NCBI GenBank assembly: GCA_030539115.1 | Contig: JAUNSR010000004.1 | Span: 74,162 to 138,161 of the forward strand | Length of the DNA stretch: 64,000 bases | Direction: 5' to 3' | DNA from: Bacteroidales bacterium | Lineage (GTDB): Bacteria > Bacteroidota > Bacteroidia > Bacteroidales > JAUNSR01 | Part shown: piece by piece, positions 46,731-54,782 of the stretch | Numbering within the stretch: the first letter of the stretch is position 1 | How the letters are laid out: every line of letters begins with the position of its first letter | Made by a program: the position numbers and the translations under genes | The notes under the pieces: generated by a model | The model's database searches: none | What the model was told of the DNA's origin: nothing | What the model saw: only the letters and a program-made list of their open reading frames with translations

Positions 46731-47336
46731 TTATTGGAAAGAACAAAAGAATGAAACAAGAAAAGGTACACTAAAATCCACAACAACACCATGAATAATT
46801 GATACTACGGCAAATTCTTTCCCGGAATTTGCAATAATAAAGGGCAATGTACTATCCATTGATGTTGCACCACCGCAACATATAGGAGCTAATTTGCCAA
46901 AATATCTTACCATTAAAGGAGCAAACACGAGGACGGAAACTTCTCTAATAATATTACTTAGAAGAGCTATTACTCCTAAATCGGTACCTTTTAATTCTGT
47001 GATTAAAATACTTGACAAAGAATAATATCCAAAGCCTGAGCCGACAGCCAGACAATCGGCAAGTGTCCTGTTAATTAGAAACGGAGAAATTAGTGTTGTC
47101 CCAATTAAAGTGCCTGTTATTGTTACAATAGGAATAAAAATCAGCTTAGGAGATTGTCCTTTTAATTTCTCTAAAAATTCTTCATCTGAACCGACACTGA
47201 CACCAACGCAAAACAATAGTATATAAAGAATTATCATACCGGGGTCATTCTCCAAAACAAATTGGGGCACTAAATCCAAGAAACCTAAAATAACTCCTCC
47301 TAATAAAACAAGAATAATAATTATGGTACCTCTCAT
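46731..47336 (-). CDS. LysO-family lysine exporter, C-terminal half
   Basis: 201 residues with about six hydrophobic segments. It matches the second part of LysO (YbjE, DUF340): GVSVGSDEEFLEKL, then GSGFGYYSLSSILI and CCGGATSMDSTLPFIIANSG near the C-terminus. LysO exports L-lysine and some toxic analogues. Here the protein is split; the N-terminal half is encoded just upstream with a 4-base overlap, so the two are likely coupled and form one transporter. The split appears natural, as each part has its own start and stop without decay. Confidence 0.88.
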   Translation of the reverse strand: MRGTIIIILVLLGGVILGFLDLVPQFVLENDPGMIILYILLFCVGVSVGSDEEFLEKLKGQSPKLIFIPIVTITGTLIGTTLISPFLINRTLADCLAVGSGFGYYSLSSILITELKGTDLGVIALLSNIIREVSVLVFAPLMVRYFGKLAPICCGGATSMDSTLPFIIANSGKEFAVVSIIHGVVVDFSVPFLVSFFCSFQ

Positions 47337-47614
47337 CTGGTGACCTCCTTACTCTTAAAGAAATATTTCCATATACAAAATGCGCCAATTAAAGTTCCTG
47401 TTAATGCGCCAAGTGTTATGATTAAAGCTTCCCAACCAAGAGTGGAAAGATTGTCCATTATAAGTTTATTGTTTCCAATGCTTATGCCCATGAAAAAAAG
47501 CAAAACCAAAACTATCGGGAATATTGATTTTGAAAAAATTCCGGCTTTTTTGTTCTTTCTAATTATTCTGCCAAAAATAATTCCTAAAATCATTGTTAAA
47601 ATAAGAGTAACCAT
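47333..47614 (-). CDS. LysO-family lysine exporter, N-terminal half
   Basis: 93 residues with three hydrophobic segments, including LLFFMGISIGNNKLI, which corresponds to the conserved first half of LysO. The stop overlaps the start of the larger half by 4 bases. Gene order and topology indicate a two-subunit form of the exporter, which I recall as usual in Bacteroidetes. A TACTTTTG promoter box lies about 60 bases upstream. Confidence 0.85.
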   Translation of the reverse strand: MVTLILTMILGIIFGRIIRKNKKAGIFSKSIFPIVLVLLFFMGISIGNNKLIMDNLSTLGWEALIITLGALTGTLIGAFCIWKYFFKSKEVTR

Positions 47615-47673
47615 TGTAATCTAAATCTTTATATTTTTTGCGGCAAATTGTGAGTATAAATTTGCTAAGAGCA

Positions 47674-47702
47674 CAAAAGTAGTTAAAAAAACAGACATCA
47701 AA
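47674..47702 (-). promoter_or_regulatory. Promoter of the LysO genes
   Basis: Minus strand TTTG at 47702-47699, a 17-base spacer and TACTTTTG at 47681-47674. Spacing is two short of the usual 19. Confidence 0.45.
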
Positions 47703-47703
47703 T

Positions 47704-48351
47704 TCATGAAATTTTCTCTTTCAATTGATTCCTCTGTTTTACAGTAAGATAAAAAAATAAATATTGAGCAATATAATATGTTGTCATAATAATATATTTA
47801 GAATATGGTATAATTGATACAAACCTATTCCAAGCTATAATAGAATCTGAAAAAACAAAAAGCATTGCTGCTATAATATATCCTGTATGAAATTTCCCTT
47901 TATATAAAAAGACACTTCCCAACATTGTGCTTATTATAACTCCATAGAGAGTTACACCTATCCTTTCGATAGGATTATTCACTGATGGTAAAATGGCAAT
48001 AAATAAAAAAGCTAATAGAGATATTGGTATTAAGATGTAGAATAAGTTTTTAAGACTAAGACTACTTCCATCTGAAAGAAAATATACAATGTAGAATATA
48101 TGCGCCAATGCAAAAAATAGCATCTGAAATATAAAATAATGCATAGCTCCCGTTGTATCGCCTATAAAAGACAGAAAAAGAGCCAACATTATTAATATCA
48201 TTTTTCTTTCTTCAAAGAAAGACAATCCCAAAGTCAATATCAGTATCGGATACCCTGTCTTATAAGGAAGTGAAATATTAGGGAGAAAAAATGCCACGCC
48301 AAATATTAAAAATAATATGGTGGTAATCCACACTATAACTATGTTCTTCAT
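47704..48351 (-). CDS. YhhN/TMEM86-family membrane protein (lysoplasmalogenase-like)
   Basis: 215 residues with about eight hydrophobic segments. YhhN hallmarks are ALFLSFIGDTTGAM, MLFVFSDSIIAWNRF and TTYYIAQYLFF, with the paired Asp residues of the family. The animal relatives cleave the vinyl-ether bond of lysoplasmalogens; whether the bacterial enzyme here does so is inference. It is leftward like lysO, but the LysO promoter sits between the two. Confidence 0.85.
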   Translation of the reverse strand: MKNIVIVWITTILFLIFGVAFFLPNISLPYKTGYPILILTLGLSFFEERKMILIMLALFLSFIGDTTGAMHYFIFQMLFFALAHIFYIVYFLSDGSSLSLKNLFYILIPISLLAFLFIAILPSVNNPIERIGVTLYGVIISTMLGSVFLYKGKFHTGYIIAAMLFVFSDSIIAWNRFVSIIPYSKYIIMTTYYIAQYLFFYLTVKQRNQLKEKIS

Positions 48352-48500
48352 TTGTGTCTGTTTTAATTTTTTGCTAATATATCATATCTTTAGATAGATT
48401 GATGTGATTTTATATTGTGATATTAAATAAACTATCAGCTTTATGTCTGTTATTTATTTGGATGAAAGCACTACATTTTTATAATGGATACTAAACTGAC

Positions 48501-48563
48501 AAAATGTTCCCATTAGGAGATATTTTGACCGTAAAGCGGACTTTATTTCCATCTGATAAATCC
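48501..48563. repeat. Degenerate 21-bp tandem units, copy C
   Basis: Three consecutive 21-base units: one starting AAAATGTTCCC, one starting ATTTTGACCGT (shared with the array at 54.8 kb) and one starting TTATTTCCATC (compare ATTTTTACCATC there). More diverged than copies A and B. Confidence 0.4.
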
Positions 48564-48579
48564 CAATATAAAGTAATTT

Positions 48580-48594
48580 TTGGCAAAATGCCAA
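48580..48594. promoter_or_regulatory. TTGGCA-N3-TGCCAA inverted repeat upstream of hsp20
   Basis: A perfect 6-bp inverted repeat, ten bases ahead of the sigma-54-like element. Same half-sites as in the clpB/tgt intergenic region. Confidence 0.4.
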
Positions 48595-48604
48595 TATTTT
48601 AATC

Positions 48605-48621
48605 TTGGCATGTAATTTGAC
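48605..48621 (+). promoter_or_regulatory. Sigma-54-like element upstream of hsp20
   Basis: TTGGCATGTAATTTGAC keeps the TGGCA/TTG core at the same 12-base distance as the clpB element and lacks the C of the -12 GC. The start codon is 80 bases away. Confidence 0.35.
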
Positions 48622-48686
48622 AATACCCCGTTGAATTCGATTAACAATCGGGTTCAGAAATTAAAATGAATTAATAATTTAATCAT

Positions 48687-48693
48687 AGGAGGA
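48687..48693 (+). promoter_or_regulatory. Strong Shine-Dalgarno of hsp20
   Basis: AGGAGGA, eight bases before the first ATG. Such a complete site is exceptional in this window and suggests boosted translation. Confidence 0.7.
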
Positions 48694-48700
48694 CTTAATT

Positions 48701-49129
48701 ATGATGCCTGTAAGAAGATCTCAGAACTGGTTGCCAAGTATCTTCAATGATTTCTTTGGTAACGAATGGATGGAAAAAGCAAATATGTCATCGCCTGCCA
48801 TTAACATTATGGAGACTGCTGATGATTACAAAGTTGAAATTGCTGCTCCGGGAATGACTAAAGACGATTTTAATATTAAGATCGATGATGATAATCAATT
48901 GACTGTGTCAATGGAGAGGAAGTCAGAACATAAAGATCAAGATAAACAAGGTCGTTATTTGAGAAGGGAATTCAACTATACTTCTTTCCAGCAAAATATG
49001 ATTTTACCTGAAAATATTGAAAAAAATAATATTCAGGCTAAAGTAGAGCATGGAGTGCTTAATATTGTTATTCCTAAAGTTAAAGAGGAAGAACATAAGA
49101 GCATTTCAAAACAAATAGAAATAAAATAA
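48701..49129 (+). CDS. Hsp20/alpha-crystallin small heat-shock protein
   Basis: 142 residues. An N-terminal arm (MMPVRRSQNWLPSIFNDFFG) precedes an alpha-crystallin domain at about 38-130: ADDYKVEIAAPGMTKDDFNI, RREFNYTSFQQNMILPENI and the closing AKVEHGVLNIVIPK. An IVIP-type C-terminal motif lies at the end of the domain. It is an ATP-independent holdase that binds unfolding proteins and hands them to ClpB/DnaK. Start chosen by the Shine-Dalgarno; the second ATG, one codon on, is also possible. It shares putative heat-shock elements with clpB. Confidence 0.95.
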   Translation: MMPVRRSQNWLPSIFNDFFGNEWMEKANMSSPAINIMETADDYKVEIAAPGMTKDDFNIKIDDDNQLTVSMERKSEHKDQDKQGRYLRREFNYTSFQQNMILPENIEKNNIQAKVEHGVLNIVIPKVKEEEHKSISKQIEIK

Positions 49130-49218
49130 TTTATCCCTTTATTTCAATCATTCATTCTCTGAATTATTTAATCTGAAGCAAAATAATCCGTTTGTAATTA
49201 TAAATAAATAGATTACGG

Positions 49219-49256
49219 AAAAGGCTGAACATATCAATGCTCAGCCTTTTTGTTTT
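49219..49256 (+). terminator. hsp20 terminator
   Basis: AAAAGGCTGA/TCAGCCTTTT arms around a 12-base loop, then TGTTTT. Also usable by the convergent dus gene. Confidence 0.8.
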
Positions 49257-49268
49257 ATGGATTTACAA

Positions 49269-50267
49269 TTAGATAAAATCTTCCGAATCTTGATTGTCTT
49301 CAACTTTAGCAACTTTTCCCCATTGACTAAAAGCAAGAGAAACTGCTGCATCATAATTGTTTAGTTTGTTCGCTTTTTCGATTTTCTTACGAGTGCGTTT
49401 TTCCAATTCAGGAGAAAGATATTCCCAAAAAGCCTTCATCTTATCAAGAATTTGTTTTTCTCCCTGAAGAAAATCGGAATAATGTTGGAATAGAGTGTCA
49501 TGAAACAATCTCATTTTCTTCTTTTTATCCGATACGGAGAGTTCACTGCCTGATTTATATTCCATTGCCAAAGCGGGGTTAGAGAGTAATCCTCTTCCAA
49601 TGGTAACACCCTTTAAGTTAGGAAAGCGATTGAAGATATTGTCGATATCTTCTATAGTTTTTACATCACCATTATAGAAAAGCGGATGAGACGATGCATT
49701 ATATATCTTCTCAAAACTATCTAAATCTGTTTCTCCGCCATATTGCTGCTTTCCAAGTCTGGCATGAACACAAAGATGAGAAATGTTTGAGTCATTAATT
49801 AATGAGATAAGATTTATAGCCTCCTCCGGTGAATCCCATCCAAGTCTTATTTTTAAAGAGAATCTAAGCTCCGGGATCACATTTACAGTATCAAGTAATG
49901 CTTTCACTTCATCATGATGAGCTAAAATACCCGAACCTTTATGTCTTCTTGCAATCATTGGAAATGGACATCCCATGTTGATATCAGCTTCTTTATATCC
50001 TTTTTCAATAAACAGGGCTGAGATTTTCTTTAATTCCTCACCTGTAGATGCAATAAGCTGTGGAATAAGATGCTCAACAGTGTTATTCTCAGGATTAATA
50101 TCTCTAATTTCACGAGGACGATAAGTGTCACCCTTTTCAAGTCTTACAAAAGGTGTATAATAGGTATCAATGCCGCCAAAGATTTCATTATGGACATTTC
50201 TATAAAAATGATCAGTGTGACCTTGAAGAGGTGCAAAATGAATGGATTTATCGTTCTGAATATTCAT
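49269..50267 (-). CDS. tRNA-dihydrouridine synthase
   Basis: FMN-dependent enzyme reducing uridines in the tRNA D-loop. 332 residues, TIM barrel: FAPLQGHTDHFYRNVHN at the FMN site, the catalytic Cys in ADINMGCPFPMIARRHKGSG, KIRLGW, LCVHARLGKQQYGG and VTIGRGLLSNP. Which uridine it modifies cannot be read from the sequence. It lies 28 bases downstream of the CYTH gene and is probably transcribed with it from the promoter at 50817-50847. Confidence 0.93.
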   Translation of the reverse strand: MNIQNDKSIHFAPLQGHTDHFYRNVHNEIFGGIDTYYTPFVRLEKGDTYRPREIRDINPENNTVEHLIPQLIASTGEELKKISALFIEKGYKEADINMGCPFPMIARRHKGSGILAHHDEVKALLDTVNVIPELRFSLKIRLGWDSPEEAINLISLINDSNISHLCVHARLGKQQYGGETDLDSFEKIYNASSHPLFYNGDVKTIEDIDNIFNRFPNLKGVTIGRGLLSNPALAMEYKSGSELSVSDKKKKMRLFHDTLFQHYSDFLQGEKQILDKMKAFWEYLSPELEKRTRKKIEKANKLNNYDAAVSLAFSQWGKVAKVEDNQDSEDFI

Positions 50268-50295
50268 GTTTATTTTTACTGGTGGATTAATTTTT

Positions 50296-50790
50296 CTATA
50301 TGTTTTCTTTTACCTCATTTTCATATCCCCAATTTGAGAATGGGTTTGAAATGAGATTGGAGTTGTAATACAATGGATTCCCTGTAACTTCTTCTCCTAT
50401 CCATTCCGGTTTTTCAAAAGATTCATTTTCTGAAGAAAGTTCTATTTCGGCAACTACAAGTCCTTTATTGAATCCTTCAAACTTGTCAACCTGCCAAATA
50501 TGACCCATATATTCAATTTCATATCTGAATTTCTGTATAGTAGGCTTTATACACAAGTTTCCAAGCATTTCGTATGCATCATAAAGCGGAATCTCATATT
50601 CATATTCATCCCTTGTCATTCCACTGTTCCTGCCTTTTATTGTGATAACAGCTTTAGTTCCCTCAACCCTGACTCTTACAGTCCTTTCAATATCGGAGGA
50701 TAAATATCCTTGATGGAAGTATAAAGGATTTGCCAATTGTTCGAAAGAATCGTCTTTGACAAGAAACTTTCGCTCTATTTCTTTAGCCAT
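50296..50790 (-). CDS. CYTH-domain protein (triphosphate tunnel family)
   Basis: 164 residues starting MAKEIERKFLV, which contains the ExExK signature of CYTH / triphosphate tunnel metalloenzymes. Further beta strands carry basic residues lining the tunnel (RTVRVRVEGTKAVITIKGR). Family members hydrolyse tripolyphosphate or thiamine triphosphate; a few make cAMP. For this short stand-alone form, triphosphatase activity is the likelier inference. First gene of the operon with dus. Confidence 0.9.
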   Translation of the reverse strand: MAKEIERKFLVKDDSFEQLANPLYFHQGYLSSDIERTVRVRVEGTKAVITIKGRNSGMTRDEYEYEIPLYDAYEMLGNLCIKPTIQKFRYEIEYMGHIWQVDKFEGFNKGLVVAEIELSSENESFEKPEWIGEEVTGNPLYYNSNLISNPFSNWGYENEVKENI

Positions 50791-50816
50791 ATATTTATTG
50801 GTATTTTATATAACGG

Positions 50817-50847
50817 CAAAATTAAATATTTTGAAATAGGGTACAAA
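50817..50847 (-). promoter_or_regulatory. Complete Bacteroidetes promoter of the CYTH-dus operon
   Basis: Minus strand TTTG at 50847-50844, exactly 19 bases, TAATTTTG at 50824-50817. The leader is only about 20 bases. Confidence 0.75.
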
Positions 50848-50905
50848 ATAAAAATAGGGTCGCCTAAGCAGCCCCATCCAAATATTGTTGCTATAAAGAA
50901 GAGAT

Positions 50906-51148
50906 TTAATCGTCATCTCTTTCAATATATCTATCTAAATCCCTTACTCTTTTGCTGTACTCTTTAAAAGATTCTCCTCTGTAATGTTCTGATTCAGCAG
51001 GATTGTAAACCAACTCTTCATCAGCATCAAATTCATTTATGGGAGTGAGATCGAAAAATTCTTTTATGGCAATCCAACCATAACGACTGTGAAATATTTC
51101 CTCTCTCCCCTTAATATTTCTTTTTGTTCCGTGAGTCACCATAGTCAT
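50906..51148 (-). CDS. Small hydrophilic protein of unknown function
   Basis: 80 residues, cytoplasmic, acidic towards the C-terminus (VRDLDRYIERDDD). It includes FHSRYGWIAIKEFFDLTPINEFDADEEL broken here as FHSRYGWIAIKEFF and NEFDADEELVYNP. No known domain. Coding use and the location between two leftward genes support it as real. The true start may be an internal Met, as the first residues MTMVTHGTKRN look atypical. Confidence 0.5.
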   Translation of the reverse strand: MTMVTHGTKRNIKGREEIFHSRYGWIAIKEFFDLTPINEFDADEELVYNPAESEHYRGESFKEYSKRVRDLDRYIERDDD

Positions 51149-51222
51149 AAGAATTAAAGGTTTTATCAGAGAAACAAGTATATAAAGAAAATGTTTTATT
51201 TATTCAAGTTAAAGTATGAAAT

Positions 51223-51681
51223 TTATATGCTTGATGCTAAGTTAAATACCCCGAGAGTTGCTGCCATCCATATAAAGTATCTGATAAATTTACCTATAAG
51301 CATGAAAGTAGAAACAGCATAAAAGTTTGACCTCATAAGTCCAAAAGTAACTATCATCAGATTGCCCAATATTGGAATAAAAGCAAACGAAGCAAGCCAA
51401 GTGCCCCTTTTGTCAAGCTTTTGCTGCATTTTATGGAGCTTTTCAGGCTTAATCTTGAGATATTTACTTATCCATTCAAGATTCCCCAGGTATCCCATAT
51501 AGTAACATGTCATTCCTCCAAGAAGATTTCCCAAAGAAACAATAATAAGACATGCCCATTTATCCATTCCCAACAAAAGTGCAGCTGATAAAACGACTTC
51601 TGAACTTGCCGGAATTATACTGCCTGCAAGAAGCCCCGCAAAAAATAATCCGGGATATCCCCACATTGCTAATTCTTCCAT
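51223..51681 (-). CDS. YqaA-family (DedA-like, VTT domain) membrane protein
   Basis: 152 residues from MEELAMWGYPGLF. The start is fixed by the promoter, whose -7 box lies directly upstream and excludes the longer TTG-initiated frame. VTT/DedA features: GSIIPASSEVVLSAALLLG, GNLLGGMTCYYMGYLGN, then FAFIPILGNLMIVTFGLMR and GKFIRYF near the C-terminus. The DedA superfamily includes lipid scramblases and flippases; this short YqaA branch is uncharacterised. Integral in the inner membrane. Monocistronic. Confidence 0.88.
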   Translation of the reverse strand: MEELAMWGYPGLFFAGLLAGSIIPASSEVVLSAALLLGMDKWACLIIVSLGNLLGGMTCYYMGYLGNLEWISKYLKIKPEKLHKMQQKLDKRGTWLASFAFIPILGNLMIVTFGLMRSNFYAVSTFMLIGKFIRYFIWMAATLGVFNLASSI

Positions 51682-51705
51682 ACAATTAATATCTTTTTTG
51701 AATTG

Positions 51706-51736
51706 CAAAAGTAGATTTTAAACTCATACTTAACAA
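51706..51736 (-). promoter_or_regulatory. Promoter of the YqaA-family gene
   Basis: Minus strand TTG at 51736-51734, a spacer of 20 and TACTTTTG at 51713-51706. Transcription would begin near 51699. Confidence 0.65.
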
Positions 51737-51883
51737 TCTATTTATAAATTATTATAAATAAAATGCTATTAATAAGCCTGCCGCAATTTTCTTTTAAATA
51801 AAGTATGGATTAATATTTCTCTCTTTGGCAATGTTTGTTGCTATGTTAAAAATATTTTAAAGACATTCAAGAAACGATTGGTT

Positions 51884-52414
51884 TTATTTTTCAGGCTCAA
51901 CATTGAGCCTTTCAATAAATACATCCGGAATTTTCCCTTGTTCTATATTGTCGAGTGCTATCTTGAATATAGTGATGCTCATCTTTTCTGTTAGTGAAAG
52001 CATCTTCTTGTAGGTTGAAGTTGAAATGTTTTCTTTTATGGCAGGAAAAATCCTGTCTCTTATAAACTGAGAGATGAAATCTTTATACCAATATTCAACA
52101 CTTTTCTCATCTTTATCATTGATTTTTTCAAGAAGGGCCTCTGATAGTTCCATTTTATTTTCTTCAGCTATTTTTTTGCATATAGAAAGCATTTCATCCT
52201 GCTCGATATCTTCAATCGATATAATTGATTTTCTCTCTTCCATCTTATTCTGCCTGTGGTCATCCATATATGAATAGATTAATATGGCAATGATTGTTAT
52301 ATCAATAATAGTAAAAACCCACGCTGTTATTTTAAATGTGTCAGAAAAAACGAAGATAGCAGGTATACTTAGTGACAATACTACAATAAGAGCTGTTATG
52401 ATTATTTTTTTCAT
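51884..52414 (-). CDS. Membrane-anchored protein of unknown function
   Basis: 176 residues. Two hydrophobic segments (about 3-24 and 30-48) at the N-terminus are followed by a soluble, charged, helical domain (about 52-176), for example SICKKIAEENKMELSEALLE. I see no family motif. The layout suggests a cytoplasmic helical domain tethered by a hairpin of two helices. It lies between yqaA and the symporter gene, all leftward, with more than 170 bases on either side. Confidence 0.6.
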   Translation of the reverse strand: MKKIIITALIVVLSLSIPAIFVFSDTFKITAWVFTIIDITIIAILIYSYMDDHRQNKMEERKSIISIEDIEQDEMLSICKKIAEENKMELSEALLEKINDKDEKSVEYWYKDFISQFIRDRIFPAIKENISTSTYKKMLSLTEKMSITIFKIALDNIEQGKIPDVFIERLNVEPEK

Positions 52415-52481
52415 TGTATTTTTATTATTACTCTATGATGTTTATCTGTTTACAACATAGAATTGCTTAAATTATATAAAT

Positions 52482-52514
52482 GAATGACAATGAATGGCTG
52501 TTTTATTGTCATTC
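52482..52514 (-). terminator. Weak hairpin downstream of the symporter gene
   Basis: Perfect 10-base arms GAATGACAAT and ATTGTCATTC with a 13-base loop; no strong T-tract. Confidence 0.4.
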
Positions 52515-52621
52515 TTATAATCTTAATAATAAATAATAAGATGAAATGTTCATGAAAAATAGGAACTTAACAGTTTGAGCCCTATTAAAAATGGATTTTT
52601 TACATATAGTTTTGAAATGAA

Positions 52622-54211
52622 TTAAGCGGGTTCTTCAATAGCTGCTTCTTTAACAATATTCTTCTTTTGCTCTTTTGGCGAAAAGATGCCAACAACATAA
52701 ACTAAAGTTGAAAATGGCAAGGCAAACAAGATTGGATCTATCATATAAATAGGATAATTTTCAAAAAGCACGTCTCTGCCGAAGATAAACCTGCACAGTC
52801 CAAGAGATGCAGACTCTGCACGATGCACAAAGGCAAGAACAAAAAGACTTGCAATAATGCCCGTGTACATACTTGCCAATGCAGCATTTTTATTAACCGT
52901 CTTTATGTATAATGAGCCAAAATATACCGGTAAAAAGGCTGAAGCGCAGATACCCATAAAGATTGATGTGCCCCTTGCTATTATATTCATTGGAAGAGCA
53001 TAGCAGATAATATAGCTTACTACTATTGAGAAAAATACTCCTATTCGTATTACAGAGTTTATGTTGCTTTCGTTCTTCCTTTTTGCAAGTGCATAGATGT
53101 CGGCTCCCACGGCGGCTCCCATTGTATGAAATTGAGAACTCATTGTTGACATGCTGGCAGACAAAATACACAGCATAAAAATAGCAGAAAACCATGCCGG
53201 CATAGCATTGTCTATAAAATATGGTATTATCTTGTCTATATCGGGGATTAACTCTGTTGCCACTTTACCTTGCGTTTTAAAGAAAAAGAGGTTGGACAAT
53301 GCTCCGCTGTGATATATTGTACCAACTGTAACTATCAAAAATACACAGCCGATTGCAACACCTCGGTTTAATTGTTTTGTACTCTCTACAGTCATAAATC
53401 TTACTATCAATTGTGGTTGTGCAAGACAGCCAACGCCAACTCCTAAAATCAATGATGTGACAAGTGTGTACCATTGAGGAGATTGAAAAACCGGCATGCT
53501 GGTCCAGCCCTGATGTCCCAAATCATGATATTTGTTTGGCACTTGGTCTTTTAAGTTTGTGAGCGCTTCATTAGCCTGTGTGAAATTCATGTCAAGTGAA
53601 GAGTAAAGGCTAAAAAGCAAAAATGCCATGCATCCGAACATTATTATTGCCTGAAGAGCATCTGTGTACATTACCCCTTTCATTCCTCCCGCAATCACAT
53701 AAGCCGCTATTACTAATGTGAATATTAATAGAGCGACATTGAAATCTATCTTAAAAATTTGCTCAATAAATACTGCTCCTCCCTTTAAAACAACTGCGGC
53801 ATAAAGCGGCATACAAAGAAAAATCACAAGTGCTGCAAGCACTTGTATAGATTTTGATTTATAGTGCCTTCCAAGCAGTTGTGGAAATGTTGCAGCATTA
53901 TATTTAACTCCAAGTTTCCTTGTTGGACGCCCAAATACAATAAAAGCAATAATTACTCCCATAAGCATATTTAGCATGCACAACCATTGTATTCCCATTC
54001 CATAGGCTGCCGCCACTCCTCCAAAACCAACTATTGCCGATGCTGAAATGAATGTCGCCCCATAAGATAGTGACATTACTATGGGATTCATACTCCTGCC
54101 GCCGACAAGATAGTCGCTTGTGTCGGTGGTCTTTTTATATCCTAAATATCCTAATGCTGTCAGTGACAGGAGATATAACACTACTATTAAACCGAGATAA
54201 AAGGTACTCAT
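52622..54211 (-). CDS. Sodium:solute symporter (SSS family)
   Basis: 529 residues with about 13 hydrophobic segments and the LeuT-like SSS fold. Family motifs include DYLVGGRSMNPIVMSLSYGA near residue 33, AAYVIAGGMKGVMYTDALQA (about 175) and GVGVGCLAQPQLIVRFM. It imports an organic solute with Na+. The substrate could be a carboxylate, amino acid or pantothenate-like compound; nothing here decides. It is preceded by a 53-residue accessory protein, 85 bases upstream, as in a known subgroup of these symporters. Confidence 0.93.
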   Translation of the reverse strand: MSTFYLGLIVVLYLLSLTALGYLGYKKTTDTSDYLVGGRSMNPIVMSLSYGATFISASAIVGFGGVAAAYGMGIQWLCMLNMLMGVIIAFIVFGRPTRKLGVKYNAATFPQLLGRHYKSKSIQVLAALVIFLCMPLYAAVVLKGGAVFIEQIFKIDFNVALLIFTLVIAAYVIAGGMKGVMYTDALQAIIMFGCMAFLLFSLYSSLDMNFTQANEALTNLKDQVPNKYHDLGHQGWTSMPVFQSPQWYTLVTSLILGVGVGCLAQPQLIVRFMTVESTKQLNRGVAIGCVFLIVTVGTIYHSGALSNLFFFKTQGKVATELIPDIDKIIPYFIDNAMPAWFSAIFMLCILSASMSTMSSQFHTMGAAVGADIYALAKRKNESNINSVIRIGVFFSIVVSYIICYALPMNIIARGTSIFMGICASAFLPVYFGSLYIKTVNKNAALASMYTGIIASLFVLAFVHRAESASLGLCRFIFGRDVLFENYPIYMIDPILFALPFSTLVYVVGIFSPKEQKKNIVKEAAIEEPA

Positions 54212-54296
54212 ATTTTGTGCGTTTGGCTTTTCTTAATCTGAGATTCAAGAAAATAAAGATTATTTGTGTATATGTTTTGTTTGTCTCTATAATATT

Positions 54297-54458
54297 CTAT
54301 TGCTTGTCATCATGCTTATATTCATCCATGGTCTTTTCTTCCGAATCAGATTTATAATCTTTATTCCAATGGGTTATTCCCCACCATATTGAAAACAATA
54401 GGCAGCAAACAGCTAATAAATAGGCAAGTATTATGCCCCAGTCATTTATACCGAACAT
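54297..54458 (-). CDS. Symporter small accessory protein
   Basis: 53 residues, beginning MFGINDWGIILAYLLAVC, with a single membrane helix (about 8-28, ending IWWGITHWN) and an acidic and lysine-rich cytoplasmic tail. The form MFG.(D)...W...AYLL....L...WG...WN is what I know of the small accessory proteins encoded just ahead of SSS symporters. It has its own TATTTTTG box and is the first gene of the symporter unit. It is too short for standard gene lists and easily missed. Confidence 0.85.
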   Translation of the reverse strand: MFGINDWGIILAYLLAVCCLLFSIWWGITHWNKDYKSDSEEKTMDEYKHDDKQ

Positions 54459-54490
54459 TCTTTTGTAATTAAAATTAAGTTTAACAGATG

Positions 54491-54524
54491 CAAAAATAAT
54501 TAAATTACTTAATTGTTTGTCAAA
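54491..54524 (-). promoter_or_regulatory. Promoter of the symporter unit
   Basis: Minus strand TTTG at 54524-54521, a 22-base spacer and TATTTTTG at 54498-54491. Confidence 0.5.
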
Positions 54525-54782
54525 ATAAAACCTTTTATAATCTATTTATAACAAAATGTTCTATAGTATTGCTGTATTGTACTATCCTGATCTAAGTTGA
54601 CCATTCTTAATCTTATTACTTTAAATAGTTGACTCCGTCAACCGATTTTTTAAGCAAAATATAATTCACTTTCACAATTTTGACACAAGTTATTTATAAT
54701 GCTCTTTGGATTAGTGAAAATTTTATATATTTGATTATCAAACATATAGAAAGTTAGAAAATTTTTAATTTAAGATTTTGAT

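Larger units (their letters stand above)
48352..48700 (+). other. Regulatory region upstream of hsp20
   Basis: Holds 21-bp-period repeats at 48501-48563, a TTGGCA inverted repeat, a sigma-54-like element and a strong Shine-Dalgarno. No vegetative TAnnTTTG box is present, as for clpB. Confidence 0.5.
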
